Assembly: GCA_039881145.1 (NCBI GenBank)
Contig: JAYKKI010000090.1
Location: 5,429,501-5,493,500, forward strand
Direction: 5' to 3'
From: Druceiella hillmani
Lineage: Eukaryota; Arthropoda; Insecta; Lepidoptera; Hepialidae
DNA length: 64,000 bases
Below, piece by piece: positions 1-11,075 of the stretch. Under the pieces are notes generated by a model. It worked only from the letters and a program-made list of their open reading frames with translations, was not told the origin of the DNA and did no database searches. Made by a program: the position numbers and the translations under genes. The first letter of the stretch is position 1. Every line of letters begins with the position of its first letter.

Positions 1-2
1 AA

Positions 3-664
3 GACAGTTTTATCCATGTTATGTTTCTGCCTCCCAATGTAACACCTATTTTGCAACCTATGAACCAAAATGTGGTACAGGCCATTATAATACAGTACAA
101 AAGAAGCCTTCTGTACACGGTTTTGTCTAAAAATGACAGCGTGATTAAATCGCTAAACCAAGTTAACTTGAAAGATGTGGTTTTCTCACTTGCCAATGCT
201 TGGGAAAATCTTAATAAAAAATATATTGTAAATAGATTGTTTGTTCGTGGGCAAACTTGTGGCCTAACATGGACCTTCTGGAGCAATATCAGAAAAAAAT
301 AAATGAAACAGCCATTGATAGCAGTGACTTAAATCAACTGAGAGACGTTTTCAATGAACACCTCATAGATACAGGTGGCAATATTTTGACAAATGATGAT
401 GTCCGCGACTGGCTGACTGACGATGAAGGGGAAGAAAACCAGTTTTTGTCAGACGATGAAATCATAGACTCTGTGAGCACAATAGGAGAGGATTATGAAG
501 ACGAGAGCGGGGGAGGGGAAGTGACACCAGCTGTTCAGACAATTCCACACGACGTAGCCGTTCGTTCCTTCACTACATCTATTACTTGGGCAGAAGAAAA
601 TGGCGTCTCTGCTTTACTGTTGAAACATACTGTTGAAACATACATAAATCTAAAATTAATATAA
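3..664 (+). pseudogene. pogo/Tigger-like (jerky-type) DDE transposase, C-terminal remnant
   Basis: This is the C-terminal third of a pogo/Tigger-type transposase, the enzyme that cuts and pastes this class of DNA transposon. The reading frame is open from the window edge, and the family hallmark FLPPNVTPILQPMNQ is clear at positions 24-68. It is followed by a helical stretch with LKDVVFSLANAWENL. Near position 250 the frame shifts: the continuation MWPNMDLLEQ lies in another frame and runs to 664. It has an acidic tail (NDDVRDWL, LSDDEIIDSV) and ends with a SFTTSITWAEENG segment typical of jerky-like proteins. The DNA-binding domain and most catalytic residues lie outside the window. The frameshift and the cut edge make it a pseudogene fragment here. 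Family assignment is by motif recognition only. Confidence 0.85.
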
Positions 665-1328
665 AATTTCAGAGAATATTTAATTTTAAAATTCGTGTTG
701 TAATTTTAAATTTATTTTTATTGAACAACTAGAAATATGTTTTACCACACTAGGAAGATAACTCCTAAGACACTATGAAATACACATTGCATGACGTATT
801 GCAGATACTGTGAAATGCACATTCTATGATGTATTGAATATTTCAATATTAAAAAAAATAAATAGCATCAAATTTTTAAACCCAAATATTGATACGAATA
901 TTAGAAATATATGAAAATAAATGCTTTGGTATTGTTAATAATTTGTTTATATAAAAATATTAACATATTTAGTTCACACTGTTCTACTACACAGTGATCC
1001 TACAATTAAATAATTAAAATAAAAAACAAACTAAAACACAACTTAAACAATGCACAGTATACACATATTGAACTTTCCACGTAATCAATTTTACTTTACT
1101 TGTATAGATTTACACAACATTAATGTTGCACAACACGCCACGTTATAGCTACAGATATATTTCCATTACGTCATGTAGGTAATGCGGACTCACAAGATGT
1201 TACCCATTTAAATACGTCCAATGCACACATCATACAATCATACAGTCGAGTATATACATTGTGTTGCTGTATATTTGTGTACACAGGCCACTGCACGTGC
1301 GCCAGTCTGGTGCCAGAGCAGTAAATAT
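665..1328. other. non-coding AT-rich stretch downstream of the transposase
   Basis: No gene is recognisable. The DNA probably includes the 3' non-coding part of the Tigger-like element, but I could not identify its terminal inverted repeat. Confidence 0.4.
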
Positions 1329-1364
<36 letters not shown>

Positions 1365-1400
1365 AGCGTGTGTGTGTGTATGTGTGTATACATATAAATA
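1329..1400. repeat. compound (TG)n/(TA)n microsatellite
   Basis: Runs of TG, then TA, then TG again, ending in mixed TATG. Two minus-strand reading frames across it are products of the repeat (THTH and YIYI runs) and are not genes. Confidence 0.9.
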
Positions 1401-1804
1401 TATAAGCTTGATCAAGCACTGCTGACCAAGCGCAACACGTCATACTCATAGCTATAGAAATAAGCATGTCGGTGTCGTAAACCTATAAGATTTTCACTTA
1501 CCAAAAGTCACTCAACGCGCCCGGAGAATTTTTCAGTACAAAAAATATGGAATCAACGCGCACGCATCGGACTTTATAATAAAATATCAGCCTTTTTTGC
1601 ACTGTCTAAGTAAATGTGTCACATACTAGTACCATTAGTTTTCCTTTAATTGACGATTTAATCAAGGTATTCGAGTGATAAAAGCTTATTATTCGACCAA
1701 TCCGCATATATAATTTTGCCAGAATATTACAGATTTTGCAAGCAGTTAAGGTTGTAAACACTAAAATTTCCGCTCATTTTTACTGAATGGTTTAAGAAAA
1801 AAAA

Positions 1805-1848
<44 letters not shown>

Positions 1849-3177
1849 ATATATATATATCTACAGAATTTCGATTAATTTTTTTCGCGCGCTTTTAATT
1901 TAGAAAAGAAAAGAATTTCATTCGCAGATTTGAACTCGATATTCCAGTACTTGTTTTGTGGTTATTAGGTAAAAAACGTTGAAAATTCATATTTGGAACT
2001 CATAAAATATCCAAGTGTCAAGTTTCAAGTCATTAGCTCCCTATTGTAGAAATGGCCAAATAACCGAATTATCCAAATGCGCAACGACCTTATAAACATT
2101 TCCAACATTAGTACATGTATAGTTTGTATAAAGAAGATCCCGACGGAACATCCGGCATTGCAGTCAGTCTCTGGATCAAAATGTATCAAAGTGAAAAGGC
2201 CGTAAATTATAAACGAGCTGCTACTGGCCGCAACGACCGTACACGTACTCGGAAATAACCACTGCCTAGAGCTTCTAAAACGTAGATACGTAATTTAATT
2301 CCATTTTGCTCATCACTTTAAAAAGCGCAATATTATACAATCGCAATGTAGTAAACAATCGGCATAATTTCAATAAAGTTGCTAATTTTGTCTAATTTGG
2401 AAGTTTTTATACCTTGTTTTAATAACGTATTGTATGTATTCGCGGATAATATATTTTTCGTATTATAAACCGTAGATCGATTTATCATCGTGGAAAAGAA
2501 ATTCATTTTTAAGGCCAGTTGTGTTATTCCCCCGTAAACTTGAGAAATCCCTCGCCCAGAACAAGGTTAAGAATTAAGTCTAATACACGATAAAAATTTA
2601 TTATCACTTTTATAAACAATGATTTTTTGCAACTTTTATATAAAAAATGTAAGTAATAAATCACTTGAATAACATTAAAGTAAATTTCAAATACATGAGA
2701 GTTCATAAGTTTGAAAGCACTGTCAAATGTAAATAACAAAAAATAAACTTTAAAATTATACATTTCAACGGAAATTTCGCTTAACAGAACAAATATAAAT
2801 AAGTGAAATTAGTACTTAATGCAGCAATTTATCACCCCTAAACAATTTTCGATTTCAGCAAACAAAATATTCGGGTTTTTAAATATTTTCTACTTGATTT
2901 ACTTTGATTCTAATACAGGTAGTAATAGAATAAACAATTACAAACACTCTTTCTCAGGCATTACAAATTTAGAATCCTTCACAAGCCTCAACATTTTTGT
3001 CAATATTTGCCTGCACGTAGGAGTCGGACAATGCATAGAAGATATCTATGTGTGATTTTATTACATTATCCTTATATGGCCTTTCGTTTTGCCATTGAAA
3101 ATAGGTACAAAATATGTGGTGGAAAAAACGTAACTCAGAAGAAAATATATTGAAAAAGCATTGCAAGATACGAAATA
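1401..3177. other. non-coding stretch, nothing recognised
   Basis: AT-rich DNA with no conserved protein motif in either strand. It holds a TA microsatellite at 1818-1861, listed separately. Short open frames at 2524-2763 and 2819-3055 have no recognisable domain and look random. Confidence 0.4.
1818..1861. repeat. (TA)n microsatellite
   Basis: Almost pure TA interrupted by a TGTATG step. Confidence 0.9.
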
Positions 3178-3180
3178 ATA

Positions 3181-3516
3181 AAAAAACGAGTGTGCTTTAG
3201 ACCACACAACTGAAGTAAAACTTCAAATTCACAAAATATGAACTTTAAAATGAATTTACAATTTTATTCACTTTAAACGTAAAATATTTAATGTATTGAA
3301 CAAAATAATAATTTATAAAATTGTTCAAGAACGAAATGAAATTACAAAAAAAAACGAATGTGCTTTACACCACACGACTGATGTAAAATTTCAAATTCAC
3401 AAAATATGAACTTTAAAATGAATTTACAATTTTATTCACTTTAAACGTAAAATATTTAATGTATTGAACAAAATAATAATTTATAAAATTGTACAAGAAC
3501 AAAATGAAATTACAAA
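3181..3516 (+). repeat. 168-bp tandem duplication (two copies)
   Basis: The block 3181-3348 is repeated at 3349-3516. Both copies carry ACACCACACNACTGANGTAAAA-type text near their start, an identical central part and the same ending (ATGAAATTACAAA). Differences are a few point changes mostly in the first 40 bases, so the duplication is fairly recent. No coding potential. Confidence 0.85.
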
Positions 3517-3555
3517 ATAATCAAAAAATCACCGTTCGCATAACGCTAGCAAACT

Positions 3556-3729
<174 letters not shown>

Positions 3730-4070
3730 TTCATCCACTGGCTATGAGAGGAAGAGAGAAAGAAAATGTGCGGGCACACTGCTCTCTCTTGCTCCTGCAG
3801 TGTGATACAGACCATAGGCTTGCACTGAGTCTTAGATATACAAAACATAAGTGGCTATGGGAGAAAGAGAGAAAGAAAATGTGTGCTCTCACCTCTCTCA
3901 CTTGTCCCTACAGTAATATACGAAACGTAACTTTCTCTCTTTCTGTCTTCACTAACTTATATCTCCCTCTCAACTGCCGTTCGCCTCGCCCGATCACACT
4001 TTTCGTAACGCTCTCGTCACGCATTCACCAGCTTACTCCCCGAGTCAAGCATGCGTAAAGAAGTTTTATT
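3730..4070. repeat. degenerate repeat block with GAGA-rich motifs
   Basis: The motif GAGAGAAAGAAAATGTG occurs twice, near 3755 and 3868, each followed by CTC-rich text, so about 110 bp is a degenerate tandem duplication. It is followed by a GC-richer, pyrimidine-rich stretch to about 4060 that differs in base composition from its surroundings. This may be part of an unrecognised transposon. No function is proposed. Confidence 0.4.
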
Positions 4071-6100
4071 TCAATAACAGAAATTGATATGTACTAGTTG
4101 TTGCACTTTTTTTGCTGTTGATTTTCCATTTAAATTATAGTTCAGAATATAACTAAATTTGCGTTATAGAAAATTTCTAACAAAATATTAGGCCATCCAC
4201 TGAAAATTCATTTCCTGCTATAATTCCCAGAATTTATGTGTGGAAAGCTTATTACGTGGAATTTCGTGATAAGTAATGGTCTATTAAAACTGCCTGTCAA
4301 AACGATATTTTTTGTTGTATTTGTTGGTTGTGATAATGCAATATAAGGTCCATTTGATAATCAAATAAATTTTAATTACTCGATTTATTTTCTTCTGCTC
4401 TTCATAATTTTGATAGCGAAGTCAAAATATATCATAAGAATAATCGCATTACAACTCGATTTTTCGTATTTATTCTCTGGTCGTGATCTACTTTGTTGTT
4501 TTAGCACAAATCATAATACATATACTTCAAGTATGTCACTTGTGTTAAATTTGGAAAACCTTAAATATTTACATGAATATATTTCCTAAATCATGTAACA
4601 AAGAGGAAATTTCAAAATCCTAATCTTTCTAATTTGATTTATAAACGGTTTTTATAGAAAATTTCACATCTGTCTTGATTATTACGAAAAATATTATCTC
4701 CTTAAGAAAAAGTGAAAATGCCTTGTTGTGTATTTTAGGATAAACTTCAATCAAGTATGCCATAAGAGGCTTAGTGGCGATCATAGGAAATTCATTGTTT
4801 CCTAAGTTACAATTTATAATATGTATTGGTTTTTCACAATAATTTATTCCAGCTTTAAACTAAATCACATGTTGATACTCCACTAAACTACCACTTTCTA
4901 AGTACTCAATTATTTTATACAGTTTGCTAACTGTTGTAAAATGTTTAATGTAGTGCTGCACTTTGATTTGTTATTATGTCCGTACAAATTAATAGACTTC
5001 TATTGTAGATTGACTAAGGCATTTTATTTCGTTTCATTGGACATCCACTTAACCGTTGTTTTTTTTTTTAATTACATGAAGAAATATTTAAATGAAAGCT
5101 AAAAATATTTTAATTTTTAACTGTAACGTTAAGTACGTTACAGTTTGATCTGAATATCAAGAAACTGTATAAGAAATATTAAACAAATAGAAAATGACTA
5201 CACCAATTCACGTGCGCCATCTATTGCAATTAGACCAAACTACTTCATCAGTCACATAGACTATGCGACCGTAGACGTAATCTTTTGGGAGGGGAGGTTA
5301 CCTTATTTTAATATTTTTTAACCAAATTATTAAAAAATGGTTCTCAATTAATATGCATGTATATTGATATGACAATAGTTAAATAGCTTGAAATTTGTGT
5401 AAAGTAATGAAATAAGTAATTTTTATATAAAAGTGGGCAATTAAAATATTTGGATACGATGGCACTACATACATATATCAGAAATGATTCAAAATTAAGA
5501 TGGCTTAATTATCTTCAATTAATTTCAACTTATTCACCGTATCAGGAGGTTGCGTACTTACATGGTTGTCAGCGTTGGTAAGTTGATTACCCAAGAACCG
5601 ATATATATTTGATCAGTGATGAAAAGGTTAAACTTTAAAATATAAAATTTATCTCAAAGAAAATATAATTTTATAATACTCTCTGTCTACATACAGGTAC
5701 ACACGGCATGATTTGAATAATATTTTACCCTATTCTCGTATTTTATATTATTTTAGTTTAAAATATTTGTTTATTACTTTAACTCAAAATTGGTAATGTG
5801 CAAGATGCAATATATAGAAAGATACCAACTTATACAAGATCTCATTTAAATTCTATCTGAGCACATTAGAAAAACGAATTTTCGACAAATTTATCACAAT
5901 CCAATTCAAAGGTTATATATCGAATATTATTAAATTATTTTCAATTACGTTATGCTTTCCTGTTTTATTGACTTTAAAAAAAATCCCATGTCTAATTGCC
6001 CTTCTCTACTTTAAAAATTAATGAAACATTTGACGCAATCAATTTAAATTGGCTTTAGATAGCAATAAGATAATATAAAAAATAGCAATAACAAATATTT
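4071..6100. other. non-coding stretch, nothing recognised
   Basis: Two kilobases of AT-rich sequence with no protein motif, RNA gene or clear repeat. Confidence 0.4.
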
Positions 6101-6104
6101 CAAA

Positions 6105-6320
6105 CTAGCTATGCCTACGACTTCGTTCGTGTAAAATGCGGAATAAGAAAAGTTATTAGAAATGTTTTTCTGATATGTTGCTCTTGGGTAAAAACTATCA
6201 CCATACCAAATTTCATCAAAATCTGTTTAGTAGATTTTGCGTGATTGACGTACAAAGTAACAGACAGGTAGACAAAAATTAAAAAAAAAGTTTTTCTGGC
6301 TCCTATTATCATTCTATACG
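6105..6320 (-). mobile_element. Helitron-type 3' end with dispersed-repeat body
   Basis: On the minus strand this ends in CTAG followed by T, with a small hairpin (ACGA, loop, TCGT) about 10 bases before the terminus, as Helitron 3' ends do. The body contains CCAAATTTCATCAAAATC and a CAGACAGGTAGACAAA stretch, both common in dispersed insect repeats. The 5' limit is not visible. The protein-like frame at 6115-6312 is not considered real. Confidence 0.4.
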
Positions 6321-6849
6321 CTAAAATCGATTACACTTCTTAAAATATTTTCTATGTACATAATTCACTCTGTTATTATTTTATTTTATGTATAGACAAT
6401 TATTATTTGGAAAATGAATTATCTAATTTTTTCGAGCGGAAAGCAGTGGTTTTAAATATTGGTTATATTAACGCACTTCGGGCGCGCACGCACACATGAA
6501 CACATACATATACACATATAATCCTTTTTGCACTGCTTACACTTAACAAACTGGAAAATGATTTTAATAACCTACAACATAGTAAACATTGCCTCACTAA
6601 TTAAAAACACAACGTGTGTGTAAGCATGTGTGTCTTTCATGTATAGGCTTTGTCAAAAACTATATGCGTTGACTATATTTAATCACTGACTCAAACGTCG
6701 CGACAATAATTCCACATGAAGGTTTGCCGTAAAAATTATCTTCATCATAAGAAATTTTGGGATTGTGGGATTGTGTCGAATGAAGTGAAACAGTTAATTT
6801 AAAAGATCATGTAAAGGCGTGAACGTAAATTACTTGGCTAGTTAACACT

Positions 6850-7165
6850 TTGCTTTATGTTCATATTCAAGAAGCTCAGTCTTCAAAGGAAGTCTGGAAT
6901 AATTTAGCACGTACCTTCGATGATACTGGACTCGCATACCACGTTGGGTTGCTAAGAAAACACAACTCTTGCGCAATGTGAAAATGTAAAATATTTAACA
7001 CAATAATGAAAACGCTACATAAGCTTCGAAATAAACACTTTACAATCGACGAGAAGTAGCTGAGAATACTCCTACTCTCAAGTATACCAAAATCGGACCA
7101 CAGGTTTACCACCATGCACATAGAAAAAACTGTATTTCTCAAAAGAGTACGAATGGCTACCGCAA
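6850..7165 (+). pseudogene. copia gag remnant (UBN2-type)
   Basis: Translating around 6860-7130 gives QEAQSSKEVWNNLARTFDDT, then GLAYHVGLLRKHN, and later LHKLRNKHFTIDEK. This is the spacing of copia capsid proteins, which form the particle around the RNA. Stops interrupt the frame after HVGLLRKHNSCAM and after FTIDEK. Less certain similarity begins about 6690. Confidence 0.7.
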
Positions 7166-7178
7166 CTCAACAAAGGGA

Positions 7179-7683
7179 ATGGCATCACCCGTTACGACGA
7201 GAAAAGTGGCAGACGACAAGCCACTTTCGGCGAAGGGCTCCAGTCAAGTAAATCTTAACGTCCGTAATTGTAAAGGACAGTACAGCAAAATTATATTAAA
7301 CCATGTATTATGTGTGTCTAACTTAGCAACAAAAAAATCTATTACCGGTAAGTCAATTCATTAAAAACGACGGTCAAATAAAATTCAATAGTAAGGGTTG
7401 CTTGGTAATAAATAAAAACAATGAAACTATAACTACTGCTAGTCTAGTCAACAACATATAGAGATTGAATACATGTACTAATGTTGCATACATATCAGAT
7501 ATTGACAAACTTGATATGTTTCTACGGCGTCAGCGTCTGGATCATTTAAGCTTTAATGATCTTGAAAAACTAGTAAAAAATACTGAAGGTGTACAATTAT
7601 ATAAGAAGGATAATGGGTTTACATGCGTAACCTTTGTGGTCCAATGTAAACCACATCGCTTCGTAGTTCAATATACTTTTTGA
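7179..7683 (+). pseudogene. copia protease / GAG-pre-integrase remnant
   Basis: The frame at 7179-7364 carries KIILNHVLCVSNLATK, the usual segment after the protease of copia polyproteins. A second piece at 7465-7683 contains LRRQRLDHLSFNDLEKL, the GAG-pre-integrase zinc region (HLSF). An internal stop at 7365 and another near 7460 separate the two. The protease active-site DSG triad was not recognised. Confidence 0.7.
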
Positions 7684-7779
7684 AAATTATAGAGGTCTTA
7701 ATTTACTTCCTGCAGAGGAAATAGAAAGTATTAGAAAAATTCTAAAAATTTAACAACAAAGTCGAAAATCAATTAAGTA

Positions 7780-8224
7780 ACAAAATTAGATGTCTCCGCA
7801 CAGACAACGGACCTAAATGTATAAATAGACAATTTTCACTATTCGTAAATAGGGCTGGAATTGTACAGCAGACAATCATTCCATACACACATGAACAAAA
7901 CTGAATTGCCGAAAGAATGAATCTCATACTAGTTGAAAAATCAAAGTGCTTGCTATTCGACGCAAATCTCCCAAAACAGTATTATAATGAAGTAGTGTTT
8001 ACGGCCTATCATGCCAACAGAGCTCCCACCCGAACCCTGGAATACGAAACTCCTGAAACAAGGTCAGGAAAGAAGCCAAACCTCAGTCATATGGGAGTAT
8101 TATGCTGAAGTAGTGTTTACGGCTGCCTATCATACCAACAGAGCTCCTGCCCGAACCCTGGAAAACAAAACTCCTGCAACAAGGTCAGGAAAGAAGCCAA
8201 ACCTCAATCATATGAGTGTGTGAA
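7780..8224 (+). pseudogene. copia integrase core remnant
   Basis: The stretch LRTDNGPKCINRQF near 7793-7835 matches the second catalytic aspartate region of the integrase (RTDNG). It is followed by PYTHEQN, a stop in place of the usual glycine codon, then IAERMN, where the catalytic glutamate normally lies. Downstream come LFDANLPKQYYNEVVFTAYH and SGKKPNLSHMGV, the end of the rve domain. A 118-bp tandem duplication (7989-8224) repeats the last part, so the domain could not fold normally. Confidence 0.8.
7989..8224 (+). repeat. 118-bp tandem duplication inside the copia integrase
   Basis: 7989-8106 and 8107-8224 are near-identical. Both run from GAAGTAGTGTTTACGGC to a CATATG-containing end and encode the same NRAP-RTLE-SGKKPNL segment. 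The second copy has three extra bases early on (GCTGCC against GCC) and about ten point changes. Confidence 0.9.
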
Positions 8225-8829
8225 GCGATGATCTTCACCATTGCTTCACACAAGAAGTGAAGACAAGAAATTGAGATCCAAGAACAAGGAAGGTTCATAG
8301 TAACACACAATAATATTCACAGTAACGACCTTCGTCGGATACTATAAATACGAAACGGTAGCGATATTATAGGTATTTGTACTACTAAGTTCAAAGACAG
8401 TAATAAAGAGCAGCGATACGGTGTTCCTGGAATTTACCGGCATATGAAATTATGTTTCGTTAAATCTGACGGAATCAAAATGTGAGTTGAGCACATCTCG
8501 CACTTTGGAGGACTCCCAAAGCACACCAATAGTGTCAAACATAGCCACAGACTGCGAGTCTAGTGAAGAAGAGACATTTCAGAACGGGTCTTCTTCAAAT
8601 ATGAGCCTATATCCACCAAACTCAAGCACTAAGAGTTTGATACCATTTAACATAACGTTAGGATCAAAAAATAAACTAACACCATCCAAGGTGACCACAG
8701 AAAATAGTTACCTATATTATAATAAAGGTTTGTTTGATGGTACACTACTAATCTACAAAAAAGTAAAGTGGTTGGCTAACTCCACTGAAGATATCAATAA
8801 GAAAGGAGCAAGAATCCCATAACTTAAAT

Positions 8830-9611
8830 AAAACATGGACACCTGTAAGAAAGCATCAAGATGCCAAACTGATAGGGTGCAAATGGCATTTCACATTAAT
8901 GGCGAACTAATAGGTCCTCGATACAAGTCACGACCCTGTGCGAAGGGATGTGCACTAACCGAAGGCATTGATTATGACGAAACATTTTCGACCACAGTCA
9001 GGTACGATTTCATATGCTTACTATTGTCCATAGCCACTCAGAGGAACCTTGAGATGTTACAATTCAATATCACCACTGCATTCCTATGACAATCTAAAAG
9101 AAAATATATGCATGACTCCGCGAGAAGAGCTGAAATGTGAATAAAGATATGTAAAGTAAAAAAATCACTTTTCGAATTGAAACAGGCACCCAGATGCGGG
9201 AATACAAAAGTCGACTTGATTTTAAACAAGTTCGGCTATACAAGAAGTAAACAAAGACAAGTCCGCGAAAACAAAACAAAACTGTTTTCAAAAGAAAAGC
9301 ACACTCTGAACAAAGTAATTAACAATCTCACAGCAGATTTTGATTTAAGGATATACTCGATTACAAACTTTGTCGCTATGCAAATAGAAAAACACAGTAG
9401 CTATATTTTCGATCATAAAACTAAATACATCGAACAACTGTTGAGAAAATTTCACAAGAATAATGCCAATGCAAACAGTTTTCCTTCTGATCCCCATGTA
9501 AGACTACAAAAGGGCGAGTGTCCACCTAGGAAAGGCTACCCATACAAAGAAGCTGTGGGTCACCATCATGTTTTCCATGATCCAAGCGAGCAGACATCTT
9601 CACCGTTATAA
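8830..9611 (+). pseudogene. copia reverse transcriptase remnant
   Basis: The frame 8835-9089 contains RYKSRPCAKGCALTEGIDYD, then ETFSTTVRYDFICLLLSIAT and FNITTAFL. These are the first RT blocks of copia elements (usual form RYKARLVAKG, EGIDYDETFSPVVR, FDVKTAFL). A second frame, 9177-9611, carries KQAPRCGNTKVDLILNKFGY, the expected next block, and downstream text around the thumb. The catalytic YVDD-type motif was not found, and stops separate the blocks, so no active enzyme is possible. Confidence 0.85.
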
Positions 9612-10118
9612 CGAATCGCACTGGAATGAAGCTAAGAAGATACTGAGGTTTCTAAAACAAACCAAGGTACTTTGACTGAGCTACCTATGTAATGCAAACA
9701 CTATAGACTCTATAGCTACAGCGAGGCAGAATATTCCAACGACCCGGAAACCAAACGCTCTGTAATTGGTTATGCTTTTCTCAAAAATAGTGCCGCCGTC
9801 ACCAAGTCCAGTCATCAACAGCCAACTTTGGCCCCATCTAACCATCTCATAATCTATTGTATAACTTTAGTGAGTTTAATCAAAATAGTGCGATTAAATA
9901 AGTAAAAAAGTACCATAAGGTAACAAAAAATGGTGAGTTTCATAAAAGATGTAAACATATAGGCATTAAGTACAAATTTGTAACTAACAAGCTACAGAAA
10001 AACATTATAGAATTGAATTAAATTCAACTGATTAATATACAGACATGCTTACGAAAGCTTTATCCAAGAAATTGGACGGTCAGAGTAGTCTTATTAGTGC
10101 AGTATTAGAGTACTACTA
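9612..10118 (+). pseudogene. copia RNase H and C-terminal remnant
   Basis: Translation gives HWNEAKKILRFLKQTK near 9617-9664, then YSEAEYSNDPETKRSVIGYA near 9719-9775 with AVTKSSHQQPTLAPSNH after it. This is the order of copia RNase H, which removes RNA from the RNA-DNA hybrid. The end DMLTKALSKKLDG at about 10041-10080 matches the last residues of copia polyproteins. Stops are present throughout. Confidence 0.8.
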
Positions 10119-10214
10119 ACTATTATAAATCAATACCAGGCACATTAAACGCAAATTCAAAATTAGATCTATGTGAGAACAGTAAAATGGTAAAATGAAA
10201 AATGTAAAGTATAA

Positions 10215-10320
10215 AACCCTATATGTAAAACTAAAGTTTAGGTAATGTGAAAGAAAAAATGTACCCTGTAATGTAACCCTATATGTGAAACTAAAGTTTA
10301 ATTAATGTGAAAAGTAAAAT
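10215..10320 (+). repeat. two-copy tandem repeat, about 61 bp
   Basis: The text CCCTATATGTNAAACTAAAG followed by TTTANNTAATGTGAAA occurs at about 10217 and again at about 10278. It lies just 3' of the copia coding remnant and may belong to its non-coding end. Confidence 0.6.
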
Positions 10321-10694
10321 ATAAAATGTGAAATGAAAAATGAAAAATGAATTCCGCATCCAGTAATATCTAATTGGACTAATTACCATCCGGTTCCACT
10401 GACCTCCGCGGGTGACAAATCTATAAAATTTATTTAACTTCGCAGTCAATTATAAACTACTGTGCTAGTATTTTTCTCTTAGCCATAGTTATAAGTTACT
10501 AGTGCACCTACATCAATGTTTGTAAATAATTAAGTGTCCAAGTAACCAGTCACAACCTGGATTCGATTTATGCAATTCAATTTTCAATCATTCTTCTGAA
10601 ACTTATTGTTCTACTTACATATCGGTAGTGTACATTCATACGAAACACTTATAAAGCTACATTCGCCATAATAAGGAAGCTGGCGACAACTTAG

Positions 10695-10850
10695 CCAGAA
10701 AGCTTTGTGGGCACTTGAGTAGTACTTACCGCGGTCCCTCTCTTATCGACCGTTAAGTGCACAGCAGCCATTAAACCGCCATCGCGTTTATCTCGCACAT
10801 GACTTTTCTCTGCTTTTCAACATTACCGGACTCCGATAATGGAACTGCAC
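10695..10850 (-). promoter_or_regulatory. conserved segment with candidate splice donor (A1 copy)
   Basis: This is the best conserved part of the A1/A2 pair (A2 counterpart about 21110-21270). Read on the minus strand it contains GATGGCGGTTTAATGG, then GTGCACTTAACGGTCGATAA, then ACCGCG followed by GTAAGTACTAC, a strong match to a 5' splice donor. In A2 the sequence ATATAAAAA precedes it, resembling a TATA box. In A1 that box is changed. A non-coding first exon or a regulatory element are both possible. The short frame starting ATGGCTGCT in A1 has a stop at the same place in A2, so coding use is doubtful. Confidence 0.3.
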
Positions 10851-11027
10851 TTGCCTGCACCCTTACGGTATGGTACTGCATCTGGACGACTACATTTATG
10901 GTTATGCTGTTACCCTATTTTGTGATGGATTTAGCGGCTTTTACGTTATTAGTTGTCATAAGTATTACGGTTTTCATTATCTGCCATTGTCCAAGAAAAG
11001 GTAAAATGTTTTTAGATGTATTTAATA

Positions 11028-11075
11028 CTAGATGTGCCCGCGACTTCTGTAAATATACATTTATGTATTATTGAC
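11028..11075 (-). mobile_element. possible Helitron 3' end fragment
   Basis: Minus strand reads AGAAGTCGCGGGCACATCTAG then T, like a Helitron terminus. Only the end is recognisable. It interrupts a hydrophobic open frame (10799-11074) that therefore cannot be a conserved gene. Confidence 0.35.

Larger units (their letters stand above)
6690..10118 (+). mobile_element. decayed Ty1/copia retrotransposon
   Basis: Recognisable pieces of gag, protease/GAG-pre-integrase, integrase, reverse transcriptase and RNase H follow one another on the plus strand in the order gag, integrase, RT, RNase H. That order is diagnostic of Ty1/copia elements and differs from gypsy elements. Stops and frameshifts occur throughout, so the element is dead. 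I could not find a matching pair of long terminal repeats on either side, so the outer limits are only the limits of coding similarity. The individual remnants are listed separately. Confidence 0.85.

Noticed and set aside
10799..11074. 91-codon hydrophobic frame resembling a membrane protein
   Set aside because: The paralogue A2 has stops and indels in this frame, and its end is formed by a Helitron terminus.
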